Below are positions 1 to 10,900 of a stretch of 64,000 nucleotides of DNA, piece after piece. Every line of letters starts with the position of its first letter. The stretch's first letter is position 1. The notes under the pieces were generated by a model. The model was not told the DNA's origin. It searched no databases and worked only from the letters and a program-made list of their open reading frames with translations. The translations under genes and the position numbers were made by a program. The stretch spans positions 25,378,769-25,442,768 of the forward strand of contig NC_054872.1 in assembly GCF_018320785.1 (NCBI RefSeq). Direction: 5' to 3'. This stretch comes from Cheilinus undulatus (lineage: Eukaryota; Chordata; Actinopteri; Labriformes; Labridae).

Positions 1-3
1 CAC

Positions 4-1523
4 CTGTAGCAGGTGAACCAGGAGGACCAGGGTGGCCGGCAGGTCCCTGTGGGCCTGCAGGTCCCATGGGACCCACACTGCCCGGGTCTCCTTTCATTCC
101 CTGAAACACAATCACAGCAATGCACAGTGTCAGATTTAAAGTAGTGCTGCCACTCTAACTTTTTATGAGCCTTTGACACAGCAACATTTATATAACATGG
201 AAAACATTGCAAATGTGCACGGGAGTAGGAGTAGAGACAGAGAGCAGACTGCCCACTTATTAATCAATCTCAGATGGTGTTGATTTTTGGGATGGATAAA
301 GTAATAAAAACTGAAAGCACAGGGACCTTTTGCATTTTTTTCTCATCAAATTAACAAAGCTACTTTGGGCTGTTGTGTGATGCCAGTGTGATTAATCAGC
401 ATATGTTTTAATAATTCATTTTTTTTAATTTGCTGAAGCAAGAATTTACAATGATTGCAACATGATTGTTAAAAGAAAGTAGGAAGATAGACTATATGGA
501 CAAAGGTATTTGGCCAAACCTCTTAATCATTGAATTCAGGTTGTTTCAATCAGACCCGTTGCCACAGATGTATAAAATCAAGCACCTAGCCATGCAGTTG
601 CTATTTACAAACATTTGTGATATAAAATAGGTTGTTCTGTAAAGCTCCATGACTTCAATACTTTGATAGATAACACCTTTGCAATAGTGGAAACCTGTTC
701 TTTTCAGCAGTCAGATAGGCAAGTCTGGGTCTGACGGATGCTAAAAGAACATTACGGCCCTGACTGCATGGTGCCAATTGTGAAGTTTGGTGGAAGAGGG
801 ACAATGGTATGCGACTGTTTTTCAGGGTTTAGGCTAGGCCCCTTATCTCCAGTGAAGGACAATCTTAATGCTTCAACATACCTAGACATTTTGGACAATA
901 CTTTGCTTCCAACTCTGTGGCAACAGTTTGGGGAAGGCCCTTTTCTAATAAAGCATGACTGAGCCCCAGTGCATAAAGCAAGGACTATAAAGACATGGTT
1001 TGGTGACTCCGTGTGGAAGAACTTGACTGGCCCACTCGGAGCACCGGCCTCAACTCCATCAAGCACTTTTAGGATGAAATGGAATGGAAATTGCGGGCCA
1101 GGCCTTCTCATCTGACATCGGTGCCTGACCTCAGAAATGCTCTACAGAATGGCATGATTTCCCACAAAAACACTCCAAACTTTGGTGGGAAGCCTTCCAA
1201 GAAGAGTAGATGCTATAATACGTGCAAAACTGGCCAAAAAAATGGCCAACTCTATATTAGGGTACATGTCATTACAGTCCCTGCTGGTGTAATGGTCAGG
1301 AAGCTGAATATTTTTTGATCTTGATCATATTTTTTGTTCAGGTTCTTGAAGTGTTTGGGTTCCGTTGATGTTGCTGGGGGTCATCTGTTCCGTTGTCTCT
1401 GTCTTTGGTTGGGTTTGGGTTTTGTTGCTTTGTTCTTCTGTTTGCTTCCTCACATGTCAAAGCACTTTATAAACCCATGTTTTTAAAGATGGAATATAAA
1501 TAAAGTTAATGTTATCATTATTA

Positions 1524-1566
<43 letters not shown>

Positions 1567-4500
1567 TAGTGTATGTTGACACAAACACTACTTACACAAG
1601 TACAGAGATATCAAAGATTCCACTTCATCTACAATGGACACCAAAACTGACTCAAACTAAAAGTTCCTCACAGGAGTTTTAAACCCGAAACCTTTGGTTT
1701 CACTGACTGCATGTTGCTATTCCAGTCCCCAAGCACACTCAAAATCTTAACTATCATTTTTTTTTTTTCTTCAATTTCAACATATGCCCAAACAAGTGTT
1801 TCTTGTTTCCTCACCTGTTTGCCTCTCTTCCCTGGACGTCCGGTGGGTCCTCTGTTTCCTGCAATTCCAGGTTCTCCTTTTGGACCCATTTCACCCTAAA
1901 AACATAAAAATTTGATCAATTCAGGATCTCACATTTGAACACTTGAGCCTTGCAAAACTACTAAATGTTTGAATTTTCTTACTTTCTGTCCAAGCATCCC
2001 TGGGAAACCCATCGCCCCCTGTAGTGAAAGAGCAAGAGTTCATAACACATACTACAAACAGTATAGATTCTTTATAGAGGCTTTTATTGGCAACACTCAT
2101 GCTGACTCACTCCACCAACCTTATCACCTTTGACTCCACTCTCACCACGATCGCCTCGAGAGCCCTGACAGAGCAGATCACAGTGAGTTACATAACAGAT
2201 AATATAAAATATGTCTCACTGCATCTTCTACTGATGTTCATTTCTAAAACAGGGACATACCTTTTCTCCTTTATACCCATGTAAACCCTAGAAATGTTAA
2301 GATCACACACAAAAAAGTCAATAAAATGTAAGGTAGTTTAATAGTTTGATCATCATAGATGGAGCAGTTCATTTTAAGTCATACCCGTGGCCCAATTGGT
2401 CCTCTGGCTCCAGGCAAACCCATCAGCCCGGGATCACCTTTCTCACCCTGACAAGGAGAAAATAATCAGATTTAGAAAAGAGTGGACTGACTATGTTTCT
2501 GATTCATGTCTCAACTCAGCATGAAAATTAAGAGTGAGAAGTTTTATATCTGTTAGTTCTTTAATGATATTATATCACATAAGGTCTAGGACTGTGGTTC
2601 TCAAGTGGTCTAGCATCAGGACTCACCACTACCTCTTTAACAACAAAATGTGACCCACATTTCTTAAAATTTTCAATCATAACTCAATGTTTTTAGTGAA
2701 AATTGGATCACTTTGGATTTGATATGGAAAAAAAGATGTGATGAACAAGGAAATGGAGTCCTTCAAAATAAAAGCCCATCATAGACTTTTTGCCATACAT
2801 TTTTCCCAGGAACACATCCTGCGAAAATGGCTTTGCACTCACTTTTTGGGTTCCGACCCACCAGTTGAGAACCAAGGATCTAGGACATATTACATTTAAT
2901 AAGTTGATTTAAGACAGATTACATCTAATAATAATCTAGACTACCTTATACTTGCACTGACTGGTCTCATGATGTCATATATTTGTTATATGTTGTTCTT
3001 CTATTCTCTACATTATGAGGTCTGACTTACTCACTTTGGGCCCAGTTGGTCCTTGCCATCCAGCGGGTCCCTGTTTCCCAGGAAGTCCAGGAGGACCTGT
3101 CCGACCCTGACATCAGACATCAGTTTTTAATGTCTTAGAAGTAGAAATAACTTACAGTACAATGATTTCTATAACAGATGAAGAAGCAGTTATCTGTTTA
3201 TAAAATAAAAACCTCTTAAGGTTGTTTTCTAAGCTGACAGGCTGCCTGCTCCAGTATTTATCAGACTCTGCTGCACATGTAGGGGGGGAATGACTTTAAC
3301 GAGCCCTGTCACTTTGCTCTCTTTAATTAAATGATGGGCTGTATATAGAACAGAGGCCCATGCTTGTGGGAAATAAAATGATTTATGACCTGGCTGAAGC
3401 ACTAAGCTAAATTGCACTGCGGTGCTGCAAAGCTGCTCAGTCAGACCACCAGCAGGCAAAGCTCTCCCAGCGGGCTGTTTTTACTGCTTGACCACATTGT
3501 CTGATCATTCTGGGGATCAAACCTGAGCTTTCAATAAAGCTGCGCTGATTTTAATGAAGAGAAAGGAACAGCTGACAGAAAAAGTGCCTTTGAAGGGTCA
3601 ACGGCAAGAAGAGACCAGCATGTTAACCATCAAAACAGCCTGTCTCAGCATCTCTGAGTCCCTTGCATCCTGTCAGTGTATGTGTGCTGTCTCCTGTCAA
3701 GGTTGTTTTTGCTCACAATCTCTTGATGTGCACAACCAAGCAGTGGCAGGGATTGCTCTGAGTTACTGCTAGCAAGCAGGCGGAGGCAGTGTATCTCATT
3801 TTTGAGTAAATCCACTTAGCTGGGATATGAAGTGATTAATGGGAACTCTCACCTTTTGCCCAGGTCTTCCGATTTCTCCCTGATGACAAGATGCAGAGGA
3901 GGAGACAAGGACAGGAGTTGTTTAACGGGTTTCTAGCAAGCATCTTTCAGTCACATACAACGCATCTATTAAACTTGAATTTATAAAATAATAAGTGAGT
4001 GGCAAAGCTATTGAAACACCAGGATGCTTACCTTTTCTCCTTTGGGCCCTCCGATCCCAGGTAACCCAGGTGGACCCTAGTGAAAATGAAAAATATATTA
4101 CATAAATGCTCATAAATCACTGGGCTATTTATCTAAATTAGTTTTACTGTCCACAACATCCCACCACAGAGCCATGTCTGTTCTTGGAGGCCCACAACTG
4201 CAGTTTCAATTAGCTAAAGGCTGAGTGGTCACTATTGATTTAAAAAGTGCCTCGTGGGTGTCTTTTGATGAACTGAAACGCTGCTGCAGTCCAGCTGGGA
4301 CTGTAACAGCCTGGGCTGGGCGAACCTCGACCAGTAATTCAGTGAATCTGCATTTCAAAGTACTAACAAAGGAAGAGATTGAATTTACAAAAACATATTA
4401 AACCAGAATGTCTTCTCATCACCCGAGTACACAAACAAACAAACCGACACATGCTTGTGTTGGTAATCCCTGGAATTTACGCAGACCAGTGTGCCTTTCC

Positions 4501-5906
4501 AGGCAGACAGCTCTTTGGATAGTTTCTGAGAATGATGTGTGGTGAACTGGCAGCCAGTGGAAAAAGGCTATTTGTGTCTGAGCTAAATGTAGAGCGTTAA
4601 TGGGCCGCTGTGTTGCATGGGCCAAAGAAATCCCCATCTCCCCATCTCTCTGCAGGAACTCTCAAGTTGGAGAGGAGACGGGGGTCATTCCATGCTGGAG
4701 AGCTAATTCTTAACAACTTGAAAAATGCAGACTCAAACATGAGGCTGACTGCGAATCCTGTGTTCACTACCTACAGTAGTGAAAGAGTGATGACCTCACC
4801 TGAAGGCCAGGGGGGCCAGCTGGCCCGGGGGGGCCTCGGACACAGGCAGAACCTTTGTCCTCATTGCCCGGCTCTGAATTTCCGCTGTGAGATGGAACAC
4901 CTTCAATCTGTTACATAAAAAAAAAAAATCATTATTTCACATCTGATTGGATAAAAGAGAGTCAACAGAAATGATTTTATAAAGTTTCTCTAAAAGTCAA
5001 ACATGCTCAACAAGCTCTTCCTGAACATTTTCAACCATCTGAGTGGTGTTACAGATTTATTTAGGGTCACAACACAGTAAGAGATGGGGGCTGATTGGAC
5101 GCCACCCAAGGGCATATCAACACAGATATTCCACAATAGAAAGTCACATGACTTTGACTCACATGAGCGTGGCGGCGCCAAAGTGAAGGGGGTGGAGGAA
5201 ACAGCGGGGGTGGAGGCGGACTCAGTAAACAGCATGGGTTGAACCTCCTCTGCTGCTCCTCAGGTCTGAGAGCTGAGGGGTGAGCATGCAGTCAGCAAAA
5301 TGAGTCAGAGGAGGTCATGGTATCAGCATGTAATTCACACCTTTATCACAATAAGAAGATTATGTTTGAATCATAAGATATGTGGACATGCACAGACCAC
5401 TACTCTCCCAAACATAAAGTTAGGATTTGAGAAATGAAAGGTAATAACATGCACAAGGCATATAAGCAACAGGGAGACAGGTGCAAACTATCAGATCATG
5501 ACACCCGTCCAGTTGAGTTCCTAGAGCTGGACACAGATATGAAGTGCCTGTGCGTCTCACTGAACGACTGGAGCTGCTTTGGCTATTTATAGAGGCATTT
5601 CCAGTCTCCCTCATGGACAAGAAAATAAAAACAAGTGTATTTTACTGAGAGTTAAAGCTCAAAATGAGCCTTTAAACTAGATACATTAGTAAATAGGCTT
5701 CCACAGCGAAACTCGCTCAATACCTGTGCATGCAGGGTACTGTATGCACTCTTTTACACATGCAGGATCAGTAAGATTGAAGAAATATTCCTCTTACCTG
5801 TTGGGAATGAAATAAAACTGTCCAGGACTGATGACTGAGCCAGGCCATAAGAGAACCAGAGAGGCAGATACAATCCAAGTGTTAGAGGAGTCATGCTGCT
5901 CCACAT
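4..5906 (-). CDS. colq: COLQ, collagen-like tail subunit of asymmetric acetylcholinesterase (5' part, 12 exons)
   Basis: COLQ forms a triple-helical tail that anchors acetylcholinesterase tetramers in the synaptic basal lamina. Minus-strand exons, 5' to 3': 5798-5906, 5163-5272, 4800-4907, 4032-4076, 3853-3879, 3035-3106, 2385-2447, 2261-2287, 2120-2164, 1983-2018, 1815-1895, 4-100. Each has an AG acceptor and GT donor and phases join; together 820 bp, about 273 residues. The product has a signal peptide, the double-cysteine proline-rich attachment domain ([15 protein letters not shown]), then Gly-X-Y collagen in which most exons start with a glycine codon and are multiples of 9 bp. [13 protein letters not shown] and GRPGKRGKQ match vertebrate COLQ closely. 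The rest of the collagen and the C-terminal domain lie beyond the left edge. HACL1 follows upstream, as in human. Confidence 0.95.
493..1300 (+). mobile_element. Degenerate Tc1-like transposon in COLQ intron
   Basis: A left end starting actatatggacaaaggtatt and the inner Tc1 region resembling that of the element at 10.5 kb are followed by a deletion of the transposase N-terminal half. The surviving C-terminal half is open at 738-962 ([15 protein letters not shown], then [13 protein letters not shown]) and stops at a TGA just after the second catalytic Asp (KHD); frame breaks follow. No clean right inverted repeat was found. It belongs to a different Tc1 subfamily from the 10.5-kb copy and is inactive. 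Boundaries are approximate. Confidence 0.8.
1516..1567. repeat. (ATT)n microsatellite in COLQ intron
   Basis: Trinucleotide repeat of about 16 near-perfect ATT units just downstream of the Tc1 remnant. Confidence 0.95.
2593..2878. mobile_element. hAT-type MITE with 8-bp target duplication, in COLQ intron
   Basis: The two ends are imperfect inverted repeats (tgtggttctcaagtgg and ccagttgagaaccaagga), and the element is flanked by the identical octamer tctaggac at 2585-2592 and 2879-2886. Eight-base duplications and this terminal sequence are typical of hAT-derived non-autonomous elements in fish. There is no coding capacity. Confidence 0.8.
5163..5272 (-). CDS. colq: COLQ exon 2: proline-rich attachment domain (PRAD)
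   Basis: This 110-bp exon encodes [12 protein letters not shown] followed by [18 protein letters not shown]. In the family the PRAD is wrapped by the four C-terminal WAT helices of an acetylcholinesterase tetramer, and the two adjacent cysteines form disulfides with two of the catalytic subunits. Both cysteines, the five-proline run and the LFPPP segment are present. The acceptor is CCCTCAG next to 5272 and the donor GTGAG at 5158-5162. It ends in phase 0. Confidence 0.93.
5798..5906 (-). CDS. colq: COLQ first coding exon: start codon and signal peptide
   Basis: The ATG at 5904-5906 opens [19 protein letters not shown], a hydrophobic leader, followed by a short linker, and the exon ends in phase 1 at a GTAAGAG donor (5791-5797). 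The leftover G joins CT of the next exon to make Ala. A second in-frame ATG (Met5, 5892-5894) would shorten the leader by four residues and could also serve. No homologous anchor fixes the start exactly. Confidence 0.85.
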
Positions 5907-5940
5907 AGTTTCCTGACTTATATTTTCTGATCCACAGCAG

Positions 5941-6030
5941 CCCCTTCACACGCTGCCTTCCTCTCTCCCTCTGCTCCCCTCCCTCTCCCTCTCCCGCTCC
6001 CTCTGCTCTGTCTCCTTTACGCCCTCACAA
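5941..6030 (-). promoter_or_regulatory. GA-rich (homopurine) tract upstream of COLQ start
   Basis: The plus strand is an almost pure pyrimidine run of CCTCTCC-type repeats, so the COLQ sense strand is GA-rich. It lies 35-125 bases 5' of the start codon, within the 5' UTR or core promoter. A CCAAT motif (plus strand gaccaatg) follows at about 6040-6047. A promoter role is inferred from position and composition only. Confidence 0.4.
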
Positions 6031-6047
6031 GAGGGTACACTGACCAA

Positions 6048-7745
6048 TGCCCATTAAATCTTTCCTCTGCATCCGTGTGCGCTAAAATTACAGAAGACAG
6101 CCCGCCAGCTGCTTCGGGTGCCAATATTAGATCTCTACTACTGCAGGGGGGTGCCTTTTGTTGTTTCCACTCCTCTCTCAGGGAGGCTTATCATGACTCG
6201 CACGCAGACATCGTTTCTGTAAGAGATTCAATTAAGTTTCTCCATAAAGATCTATGGCAGCAGAGCACATATCAGTCTTATTCATTATCAATTCTTCTTC
6301 TGTGCATCTATTTTATGTGGTGTTCATTTAGTCCAGGCTAGACTGGTTTAAGCACCAAAACATCAAGTGTTTGCATTCTTAAGAAAGCTGTCAATGGAGT
6401 AAGACAAACATGTAGAAATGCAGTTGGCATAACTTCTAGTGAAGTCATACAGAAATGACTGCCTGCTGTTTTGCAGAAAATGCACATACAATACCACAGA
6501 AATTTCTGCAGCACCATTTAGATTGAATAAGTAACTGTTCAATAGCCCCTAAATCTACAAGTTTACTTTCATACAACAAAAATGAGCATACTTTCCTCAC
6601 ATTTTTGATAAACTTCTAGTGTACTGAAGCCCCTGTGAGGAACTATCGCTCACTGTAAATCTTTGCCATTGAGACTGGAAATAAAGCTTTTTGTGTTGTG
6701 ATTTTGTGTGTTACTTATCCACAAAACAGTGGTTTAAGGTAGGTAGGGCTGGGAGATAAACTGGATTTTTGGAAAACTGAGATTTTGAAATTGAAAATCA
6801 ACATTTTCTCTAGAAACTCACTGCAATAATTCAGAAAGTTACTGTCAGAAACTCTAATTTTATGCTAGTTTTGTTGACCCCTGTAAACAAAATATGTCTT
6901 TTATTTAAACATTGTTCATATATAATCAGCGTTCTCTATCTAAACAAAACACATCCTGCAAACATCAAATTATCAGTCATCTCAAACCCTGAATATTTTT
7001 GTAAAAAAAAATAAATTAAGACCACTTTTGATCAATTTTGCTGATGAAAATTAAGGGGAAACTTATTTTAAGGCATTTTTAAGCAGAGAAGAAAATCAGT
7101 TGAAATCTTGACTGGGTTTGCTGTGAAAAAACTCAGATTTTATTTTTAGGGCATAATGCCCAGCCATATTAGCAGCTTCTGTTGATTAAGGCCTCATTAC
7201 CATTTAGTGGTCAAAAAGAGTCATCAGCATAGATTTCAGTCTGCTTCATAAGGAGTTTAAACATCCCACTGGAGCTTTAAAAAAATGGGGTTTTGTTAAT
7301 TTTGTGCAAAATATGTTAAAATGGTATAATACCTTTATATCTAGCTCAAGTGTATGATTTATTTGTTAATATATACAACTTTTTGAATTAATGGGCACAT
7401 CTTTGACACTGCATGTACAGGCATGATAAATAGAGTGTTTCATTTCCACCTATTATCCAGGATAAGAACAAATGAAGTTTTCATATTTTAGTCAATGGTA
7501 GTCAAGTCAGCGTTTTTCTATAAAGCACATTAAAAAAACATAATCATGAAACATGACCATAAAATTAATTTATATACTTTCTATGAATCCTTGTATTTGG
7601 CGTGGCCAATTACTAATGATCTAATTTACTAAACAGATTAGATTAATAATTTTTTTAGAGAAACTATAACAAAGAAATCTGTAAAACAACAAGAAAAAAG
7701 ATAGAAAAAAGACGAAGAAGAAGCTGTGAGGTTAGGTAAATGTAT
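6048..7745. other. Intergenic region between COLQ promoter and HACL1 3' end
   Basis: AT-rich sequence with no supportable coding exon. It contains one MITE-like element (listed separately) but no other recognisable feature. Confidence 0.7.
6742..7170. mobile_element. MITE-like element with GGGCTGGG/CCCAGCC ends
   Basis: The left end agggctgggagataa is mirrored by ttagggcataatgcccagcc at the right. The interior is AT-rich and non-coding, resembling the common fish elements that begin gggctgggcgata. Target duplications are not clear. Confidence 0.5.
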
Positions 7746-7751
7746 TTTATT
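7746..7751 (-). terminator. Candidate HACL1 polyadenylation signal (AATAAA)
   Basis: The plus strand tttatt reads AATAAA on the gene strand, about 180 bases 3' of the HACL1 stop codon. This implies a short 3' UTR. Confidence 0.55.
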
Positions 7752-7929
7752 GTTGTTTTCATCATTATGTAAATTTTAGTACTACAGTGTAGTAAAAATC
7801 TGTAAAAAACCTATTGTTATTTCATGGAAACAATCACAAAGACCAAAGGCAGCTGTTCGAGTCTGACAAACTGTCTCTGCTGTTCTGATGATGTTGCAGA
7901 CAAAGGAGGGAGCACATTCCTCTTGGACT

Positions 7930-7962
7930 CTATAAGTTGGAACGTGTAAGCCACGGGAACTC
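7930..7962 (-). CDS. hacl1: HACL1 last coding exon with peroxisomal targeting end SNL
   Basis: This 33-bp exon lies 1.6 kb from the previous one and encodes [10 protein letters not shown] then TAG. It was found by matching the family C-terminus (human ends WLTRSNM). The acceptor TTTTCAG borders 7962. Reading through the previous exon instead would end VTVTCQE and lose the targeting signal. Confidence 0.9.
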   Translation of the reverse strand, partial: EFPWLTRSNL

Positions 7963-10900
7963 CTGAAAATACAGAATAAGAAATATTAAATGGCGACAAG
8001 TCCTCATATGTGGAAATATAGAGACTTTTGAACGTAGGTCTTTCCTTTGGAACAGGCCTCTACACAACCTTCAAACATGTCTTGGGGGGGTTGCATGGAT
8101 ACATTCAACATAAACACAGGGGGCCATGCTTTCTAATTATGGGGGCTCTGAAATAGAAAGGTCAGATTGGTGTGAGTTGCAGGGATTGTGAGAGGAATAC
8201 AGCAGTTCTGAGATGCACCTGGACTGTATGGATTACTGCTTAGGAAGGCATGTCAGCCATGTAGCTCTATAAGGATGAGCTGAGAGCCAAGTAAACACTG
8301 AGCTGTTTGTTTGCTCCGCACTAATCATGAAGCCGAACGCTGCTGCTTTTAATCAGGCAAAGATTTACTGCTCCAACTGTCAATGTCATTTAAGTCATTG
8401 TCCATCTCCGCTTGGTTCTGCTTCCTGGGGGAAACCAGGTGAAAATGAATCAGAGGCCGAAGCACACTAACATCATAAATTCTGTCACGCTTCAAGTGCT
8501 CACGTCATGTCTGCATGAGCCTCAGTGGTAAAACATGGTACAGGATAAGACTCAAAATCACTATGACCAATGCCAAGTTCTTGATTCTATAGCTCTTTCT
8601 AAAACTCTGCAAGAAAGTGTGCATAAATTATGACTAGGACAACCTCAGGAAGTCTATATTTCACCTCTATGTGTCTGTAAACCCATCAAATCTTTAAGTG
8701 CGCATAAGTCAGAATAATTTCAGTGAGCCATAAATCGTGAAGCTAATGGCCTCTTGTCATTAATCCAAATGTTCTTTTTCTGATCTAATGAGAGAGTGCA
8801 AACGACATTTATCATGTGGAGGTTCCATGCAACCTTGTGAATTAAGACCTCACTAACCATCTAAATTAATTCAAGGGGATAAACTGCAGTAAGGATATTA
8901 TAGGGGTGTTCAGCCAACTTTCTAAGCTGCTTTGCATCAGGTTTATTGTTTTATTGTGATTAGAATATGAAGATATGTGAAATAACTAACTTATTTGATT
9001 GGTAGTCTATCACTGTATCAATTAAAAGCATGTTTGTGGTAAATCTGTTAAACTGGAGAAAAAAATTACTCTTTTTGTAAGCGTATGGATCATGTTTAGT
9101 GTATGTAGACATTTTCTGATGATAATTGCAGCATACAGATCCACTTAGAGCTGTTAAGGACTGACTTCCCTCTGTTCCCATTCATTCCTTATGGCTGTCC
9201 CCTACTTCCTGACTCCCAACAGACATTCGCATGACATCAGGATCACATGACTGCAAACAACAGTTCACTGACACAAGTACTTTATTTTTACACACAGTTT
9301 GAGGTTTTTGGTGTGTAACTGTCTTTTGGAGGTTACCTTTAGTGCTTTGCAGCATTCATGCTGGAAACTTTGTAAATGGCTTAAGAACTGTGGCAAAGCA
9401 ACTGAGAAGAACTGTGAGCAGGAATTCCACTCTTGGCCACTAGGAGGTGTGTGGTAAGTCTGCCTCAACTTTACAATAAACTTTATTTTATTCAGGGGAA
9501 TCATCTGAGGGTAAACTGAGACATTGCTAAATTCACGTTTATTCCTGACAGGTGACAGTTACCTGCTGTTTTCTGTCTGATGACGGGTCGATGAGCACGT
9601 TTAGGAGACTTGGTCTCTCACAGTCACTCAGGCTGAGCTGAAGAGCACTGCGCAGCTCCTCCACTGTCCTCACCAGAAACCCTCGTCCACCAAACGCCGT
9701 CATGACTTCATCATAGCGAGCCTCAGGTAGGAGGGTCACAGGGGGGGCTCTGACAAACAACATGATACTTTTCATTGCATCATTATATACTGAATGTGAT
9801 GTGAAAATCTGCCTTATTTGTAACTCACATGGAGGTCAGATCTCCCATTTTTGCCATTTCTTTCCACGTCTCAGGATCCACTCCGCTGTAAATACCGTTA
9901 TTATTGACCACAATGATGATCACAGGTAAATTATACCTGTAAGAAAAATCAAAGAAATTATGTATTATGGAAGCGATGGGGAAAGAGTGATTATGTTGTA
10001 TAGAAATAGAAGAAACCAACCCACCTGCACATGGTTTCAACCTCCATGCCAGAAAAGCCAAAGGCACTATCTCCCTCCACACAGATGATCCTTTGGCCTT
10101 TATTCTCACTCCTCTCCACAGCAGCTGCTGCAATAGCAAAACCAAGACCTATACCCATCGTCCCAAACGTACCTGCATCTAACCTAAACATCAGCAGGAT
10201 TAACTTTCAACCACAGAGTTAAAATGACATAAATTTAAAACACGTAGTCACACTAATCCTGTGGTCTTTTTCAACAGGTTGGGTAGAGATCTTTTGCACT
10301 ACAAAAACGTGCAGTATATACTTGTGGTTTGCATTAGTAAAAACGTCTGCTGTCTGGTGTTTGTTTTATTGATTTTATTTATCGGTTCTACCGCAGTGGC
10401 AGCTAAATGCCTGCAGAAATAGTCATGACAAACTTCTCCAAGGAGACAATAACGTACACTATATTGCCAAAAGTATTCACTCACCCATCCAATTGAAATC
10501 AGGTGTTCAAATCACTTCCATTGCCACAGGTGTATAAAATCAAGCACCTAGGCATGCAGACTGTTTCTACAAACATTTGTGAAATAATGAGTCGCTCTCA
10601 GGAGCTCAGTGAATTCCAGTGTGGTACTGTGATAGGATGCCACCTGTGCAACAAGTCCAGTCATGAAATTTCCTCGCTCCTAAATATTCCACTGTCAACT
10701 GTCAGTGGTATTATAACAAAGTATAAGTGACTGGGAATGACAGCAACTCAGCCACGAAGTGGTAGGCCATGTAAAATGACGGAGCGGGGTCAGTGGATGC
10801 TGAGGCGCGTAGTGCACAGAGGTCGCCAACTTTCTGCAGAGTCAATGGCTACAGACCTCCAAACTGCATGTGGGCTTCAGATTAGCTCAAGAACAGTGCA

